Shown: piece by piece, positions 59,464 through 64,000 of the stretch
Layout: each line of letters opens with the position of its first letter
Numbering within the stretch: position 1 is the stretch's first letter
Assembly (NCBI GenBank): GCA_000697355.1
Contig: JNEN01001237.1
Coordinates: 62,001 to 126,000, forward strand
Reading direction: 5' to 3'
Length of the DNA: 64,000 nucleotides
DNA from: Syncephalastrum monosporum B8922
Taxonomy: Eukaryota; Mucoromycota; Mucoromycetes; Mucorales; Syncephalastraceae
Made by a program: the position numbers and the translations under genes
Notes under the pieces: generated by a model
What the model was told of the DNA's origin: nothing
Seen by the model: only the letters and a program-made list of their open reading frames with translations
Database searches by the model: none

Positions 59464-61189
59464 CTAGTTCATGCTAAGTCCATGCGTGTTAGTCGTGGAA
59501 GTAACTGAGGGCTGTTCCTCCTTGATACATCGCAAACCGGCCGTGGTTGGCGACAGAGTTGCTGTGCTTGCCATCTTCGATGTAGGTAATGCTGTCGTTG
59601 TTGTCGTTGTTCCTGCTGCCGTTGCTGCCTTCGTCTTCTCTTTTTCTGTTTCGTTCCTCTTTGCCAGGTGCTCCGCCCGCTATATGTACACGGAAAAGAC
59701 AGCGGCATGCAGCAATTAAGCGATTTGTATCACCCACACGATCTGGTTTTTTTTTGTTTTCCTCTTACCATTTTTAAATAGGTAGAACTCGCACGGCGTC
59801 CAGGCGCCAGCTTTTCCATGCGTCGTCTTGCGGACAATTTGAGTATATGACTGAATTGAGCATGAATTTGAGCGTATATGTCCTTGATGCCCAATAGGTC
59901 GACCAGCGATCGTAGTGCGGTGTTGCTTCGTCGGCGGAAGAATTGTTCTATAGAAGGAAAGAGAGAGAGAGAGAGAGAATACACAAAGACGCAGTTAAGT
60001 CCTGAGCTGGCTTTATCTTTCAATTTCCCCTGTTTGATGTTACATTACCTTGTGACATGGGCGCCACGCGACGACTGTTGGAGAAAGGCGCGTACGGGAT
60101 GCGTTCCCGTGTTTCCTTTTCCCGCTGGAAGACAGCGTCAGCCTTTTCCTGCAGGTTGATAGCCATGGAACGAAACGAGCTGCAGTCGACAGAGCGGATA
60201 TAAGAACCCAAACATGTGTTAATGCACAACATATCTTTTTCTCTTTTTCCTTTTTTCGCTCACCTGACGATGAATGGCCAGCAGGATATCAAGTAAACAC
60301 GGTCTGTCATGAGCATCATAAGCGAGTAGAACCTGGCTTCGCCACGGGCTTGGGCATCACGGAGCTTGAACATGTAGCTCATAATATAGCCGTTTTCATC
60401 ATCGCCAAACAGGACAGGGCCGTCTCGACCAGGGCAAAATTCGGTGGTTAGACTACAAACGAAAAAAAAAAAAAAAAAAGGCAATGTCAAATGACCCGAG
60501 GATTATAGATTAAATTACAATAGAGTAGCTCACCTCCGAACACACGCAAGACGGACGGCTTTATAAAGATGAAGCTGCTGTGGTGTTTTTGTGCCAATGT
60601 ATTGCACAGAAGGATCCTCGTCGTCACATGTGCGCATCATCTTGGCCTCCTGGAGGGTCGCATCTTTTGTGCATAAAACAGTTGGCATTTGGGCGCTGCA
60701 TGCGGGACAGGAAGTGGGCTGCATAAGTAGGCGTGTTAGCGGGTGTACTTGATAGGATGGCCAGGATAGAGTAGAGCAAGGCAATGGAATGGAATGCGAT
60801 AAAAGGAATGGTTCAATTGCGTATCAATAGAATACCTTTGGGGATCGCTGGAGTGAGGAGAGGGACGGCGGGGAGACCCGAGGCGAAGTAACGGTGCTCG
60901 GAGGTGTCGGAAGGTCGGCTGCGATCGAAGGAGGCAGTGATTCCGTCTGGACCTGCTCAGAGTGTTTGACAGCGAAAGGGCCGGAACTACTCTGTCTGTC
61001 TGTCGTGGCAGTCATAGTGTTCGTAGTGCTCGTAGTGTTCGTAGTATGCATGGTATGCGTAGTGTGATGGGTTGCAGGGTTGGAATCGGGAGTGGTGGGC
61101 GATGGAGCGTCGTGAATGACCTGAGTGCAGAAGACGACGCTAGGACCGTGCACCTCGCAAAAGTGAAGCAGAGCAATGAGGGCATTCAT
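59464..61189 (-). CDS. Folliculin / Lst7 family protein, short form without the C-terminal DENN region
   Basis: Exons 61189-60836, 60718-60534, 60452-60264, 60179-60049, 59947-59769 and 59679-59464 give about 417 residues. It opens exactly as folliculin, [22 protein letters not shown], then has a Thr/Ser-rich insert, [76 protein letters not shown] (the longin-domain core), and a helical [23 protein letters not shown]. In animals folliculin, and in yeast Lst7 with Lst4, is a GTPase-activating protein that signals amino-acid supply to TORC1 at the lysosome or vacuole. The C-terminal DENN domain of animal folliculin is missing, as in yeast Lst7. The first five exons are firm; the last exon (Lys/Thr/Ala-rich) is uncertain. 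Another frame of it, starting at an AG near 59660 and ending at 59489, is possible. Confidence 0.88.
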
Positions 61190-61743
61190 GGGGACAGGAC
61201 TGAATAGGCGTCCGAAAGAGACACACACACTCGTACACACACCCACTCAACTTGTGTGAGAGGCTGTAGGAGAGAGAGAGAGAGAGCGAGTGAGATACAG
61301 AGGGGAGACTGTGTAGAAAAACGAAAACAAAAAATGATCACGCGCAACCCAAAAGCGGATCGCTTGAAGAACTGCGAACACCAATGACCAGCTCTGCTTG
61401 GTTGCACCACCTGTCATCAAAAACGATAAATGCAGCGACATGTCATCCTTGCAGCAAGAAGCAATTGAATAAAAAAAATACTGTAAATAGTGTATGCGTC
61501 CAAGGAGCTCTCCCTTTTCCCCTTTTTCTTTCCTTTCTTTGTTTTTTCCTTTTATCTCTCTCGCCTATTCTTTTTCTTTTTCTTTTTCTTCTTACTCTTA
61601 ACCCCAAAATTATTGGACATACAAGATATCTATCTACAGATTCAGTTTTATATATGAGTTTTTATACACCTGCACTTATATCTACATACAGCATAGGAAT
61701 GCTAGCACCAGTAAAGAAAAGAAACTCATCCATTGTCTTTGAT
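61190..61743. other. Spacer upstream of the folliculin-like gene
   Basis: 554 bases. It holds an AG-rich tract (61270-61287), long T-rich blocks (61515-61592) and AT-rich sequence. No gene was recognised; it contains the folliculin promoter and the 3' end of the 61744-62589 gene. Confidence 0.4.
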
Positions 61744-62589
61744 TCAGTCCTCCATTGGGAAAATCATATCTTCATCTTCCTTTCCAAGAAAAGCCGCCGC
61801 ATACGGGGGAGCGGTGATCTCTTCGAGCGGACTCAGAGATACGGGGTACTGCTGGTGCTGTACGGCCATGCGTCGAGGCCAGGGCACCGGCTTCTTGGTG
61901 GGCAAACTACCCACCGAAAAGTGGTGGAACGACGTCGGGTCAACGCAAGGCATTGTATATGCGGTAGAGCGGTCAAATGCATAAGAACTCTGAGCCGTCG
62001 GACAGGAGGTGGCAGATCGCCTCCCGTGCATGTACTGGCTCTTGCTACTGTAGATAGAATCCGCACCCTCTGCACCACCGTGGAAAGACGAGCCAGCGGA
62101 AGTATCGGTCATCTGAGGAATATTCATAGGATGACTTGCCCCGCTATCGTGTAGCTCTTCTTCCTTATCACTGATACTGGTCCCGGTCAAAGAGCTGACA
62201 CTACTGCTCATGCTACTGCTACCGTACACCGCATACATTTGATGGCCAGGCGCCCTCTCATCGGGAGACGTAGGCAGAGGCTTCGCATGCTGCGGCGTGT
62301 AGCGGTCTTGACTGCCCTTGCCGTGACTATTGCCACTTCCATAGGATAACTTCGTCATCGTTGCTGACGCAAAGGTATCTCGGTGTGTGATACTTTGACG
62401 CATGGTCTGATCATGACACCCCGTTCTTGGAGAGTGATACTCGGATGAGGGCAGACGGACGTTGTCCATCGAAAGAGGTGGAGAAGGAGGGTGCGAACAG
62501 GTGAAGAGAGGGGGAGGAAAGTCTGATCCGCAGCACAAGCCCATTAAATACGCTTTTCCAAAGAGGAGCAAGCCCATGACCTCTCCCAT
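61744..62589 (-). CDS. Hypothetical disordered protein (281 residues)
   Basis: One long open frame starting MGEVMGLLLFG. The first 30 residues contain a short hydrophobic, Cys/Gly-rich stretch (LLLFGKAYLMGLCCG) and could be a later upstream extension rather than the true start; a second Met at 62470 (MDNVRLP) fits as well. The rest is Ser-, Pro-, His- and Gly-rich with a serine run (YGSSSMSSSVSSL), SP/TP sites and acidic ends (GKEDEDMIFPMED). No domain or family was recognised. The length, without stops over 846 bases, supports coding; composition resembles fungal regulatory or adaptor proteins, but a function cannot be given. Confidence 0.5.
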   Translation of the reverse strand: MGEVMGLLLFGKAYLMGLCCGSDFPPPLFTCSHPPSPPLSMDNVRLPSSEYHSPRTGCHDQTMRQSITHRDTFASATMTKLSYGSGNSHGKGSQDRYTPQHAKPLPTSPDERAPGHQMYAVYGSSSMSSSVSSLTGTSISDKEEELHDSGASHPMNIPQMTDTSAGSSFHGGAEGADSIYSSKSQYMHGRRSATSCPTAQSSYAFDRSTAYTMPCVDPTSFHHFSVGSLPTKKPVPWPRRMAVQHQQYPVSLSPLEEITAPPYAAAFLGKEDEDMIFPMED

Positions 62590-64000
62590 CGCACCCGATC
62601 AGAATTACCAATTGCTACTGCGGTCACACAAAATACGTTGTATCGTCAGGCATGACCTGTCTCATTACTGTTGTCGCCATCATTTATTGTTCACCATCCT
62701 TCATATATTGCCCAACTACCCAGTCATTGATAACAAAACCATGCAATGCATTGCACGGTAAAGCAAGCTTTTAAAATTCCAATTCAAGGCAAGTAAATTG
62801 TTTATGTGCCTCTTTAGACCGTGCGCAGAAATAACCTTATTTTATAAACTTGGCTTGAACTTGTTTTATCTTATCACACAAGCACATTGTCCAGCTTTCT
62901 CGGCTTTAGCATATTATTATTTGTATGTGATACAGAAGCACAAAAACTTTCATCCTCGCCAATTTTAGCCACGTTACGTACAGGCTGTACGTACGCAATT
63001 TAGGCATGAGACCTGAAACTTATTTAAAGACATGCTTCCGCGGTGACGATCGCAAATATGGGTCAGGGCGTATGTGTCATGGGATTCATCTCTTTATCAG
63101 TGCTCTTTCTATATGTGGGCTGACCTGGCCGATGTGCTGGTCATTCTGCGGCACACACGACTTTGACGTATCTCTGTTAATTTTTTTTTTTTAAAAAAAA
63201 TCGTCGCGTGCAATATGTCGCTCTCCAATGACAGTGCACCTAATGATAAAGTTAGAATGGATGCGATCGGCATGTGGACAAACCAGTGAGCCGTTATAAA
63301 ATGAATGACAACAATACACAGTTGACTGACCAAAGGCATGGAAAAACTCATCCGTCTAACATATTTTATCCGATTTCTTTTTTTGGTTACCATCTTTCTG
63401 TCCATAAACCTAACAATCTTCGACTGGAGGCGCCCAATACTTATAGACTCGTTTAGCTTGCTATAGTTTTTACACATATTCAGAGACACCATCGACGCCG
63501 ACAGTTATCGTTTGCTGCCTTATCGCACAGGATATGTAGCAAAAAAGATAACCGGAGAATGCTACGCACGAAGTCCAGCGTATATGAGCAACGAGCCAGT
63601 TGGCAAAGTTTTTGTTTGTTATGTTCTATTAAAGTGCTTATTCATCTGCGGGGAGAATAAACTTGGAGTCAGGATGATCGCGCTGCTCATAGCAGACATT
63701 GTACTAGAAGAACGATAGGAGATGCCAAGTCCAAGCCTTTCTCATGTGGTCTGGCTCAAACAAAAGGCGGTCAACGGTTATATCATTCGTTATCATCTGC
63801 ATACTAAATTGCACAAGTGATGTCTGGGATCATTATTCAAAACCATTGCTTTTTTTTTTCTCTTCTGTATATGAAGCTAGTTCGCTTCTGACAATTACGT
63901 ACAAGCAATGTGCGAGGTTTCTATGCTACATACTTATGTCTTACTTAGAAGCTACAATAGAAAAAGTATGTACTGCACTTACTGCTTGGATGTGTCAATT
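62590..64000. other. Right-end intergenic region (1.4 kb), nothing recognised
   Basis: AT-rich, with short frames and T/A runs, including a T11-A9 palindrome-like tract at 63180-63200. No gene, RNA gene or repeat family was recognised up to the window end. Confidence 0.4.

Overview
The window is eukaryotic nuclear DNA from a filamentous fungus, most likely an early-diverging Mucoromycota species (Mucorales-like). Genes are compact and most are split by short introns of about 45-150 bases with GTAAGT/GTATGT donors and (C/T)AG acceptors. Intergenic DNA carries many homopolymer runs and CA/GT/CT microsatellites. The clearest clade marker is a phytoene dehydrogenase gene (carB, 37062-38874) divergent from a fused lycopene cyclase/phytoene synthase gene (carRP, 39421-41349) across a 546-base shared promoter. 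That arrangement is known from Mucor, Blakeslea and Phycomyces. No tRNA, rRNA, CRISPR, plasmid or phage feature and no intact transposon was found. All exon structures were built by hand from splice motifs, reading phase and protein-family expectation.

Layout. 1-950 (-): YdcZ/DUF606-type membrane protein running off the left edge. 1282-2005 (-): unclear membrane-protein remnant. 3125-3823 (-): Ecl1-type zinc protein with a poly-Ser tract. 7444-8898 (+): MAP kinase kinase in seven exons. 9846-10807 (+): HemK/PrmC-type release-factor glutamine methyltransferase. 10975-11304 (+): 72-residue membrane protein. 11408-13406 (-): myotubularin phosphatase, head-to-head with 13576-14081 (+): Siva-like cysteine-rich protein. 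14278-16404 (-): two-part glycosyltransferase (GT31-like plus GT34). 18492-20373 (+): Dal5-type transporter in nine exons with one GC-AG intron. 21018-23118 (-): unrecognised ten-exon gene. 23290-23556 (-): small membrane protein. 23884-24798 (+): bHLH-zipper factor. 25560-27754 (-): carnitine acetyltransferase with both a mitochondrial presequence and a peroxisomal AKL end. 29697-30652 (+): methylthioadenosine phosphorylase.

Right half. 30962-33042 (-): RING-like plus RRM protein. 36405-36956 (-): predicted prenylated (CAIM) protein. 37062-41349: carB/carRP. 41869-42876 (+): AT-hook protein. 43602-44377 (+): ATF/CREB-type bZIP. 44600-45882 (+): JIP5/WDR55-like WD40 protein. 47030-48180 (+): beta-carbonic anhydrase. 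48283-49745 (-): unrecognised protein. 51605-53216 (-): four-finger C2H2 factor. 57105-58641 (-): Aha1 Hsp90 co-chaperone. 59464-61189 (-): folliculin/Lst7. 61744-62589 (-): disordered hypothetical protein.

The only obvious functional unit is carB/carRP. carRP makes phytoene and cyclises lycopene; carB carries out the desaturations in between; together they yield beta-carotene from geranylgeranyl diphosphate. The other genes are mostly household and signalling genes without evident operon logic. Several regulators (bHLH, AT-hook, bZIP, C2H2, RING-RRM) lie near the carotenoid pair, but nothing in the sequence shows that they control it. Large gene-poor stretches are 3824-7443, 33043-36404 and 53217-57104.
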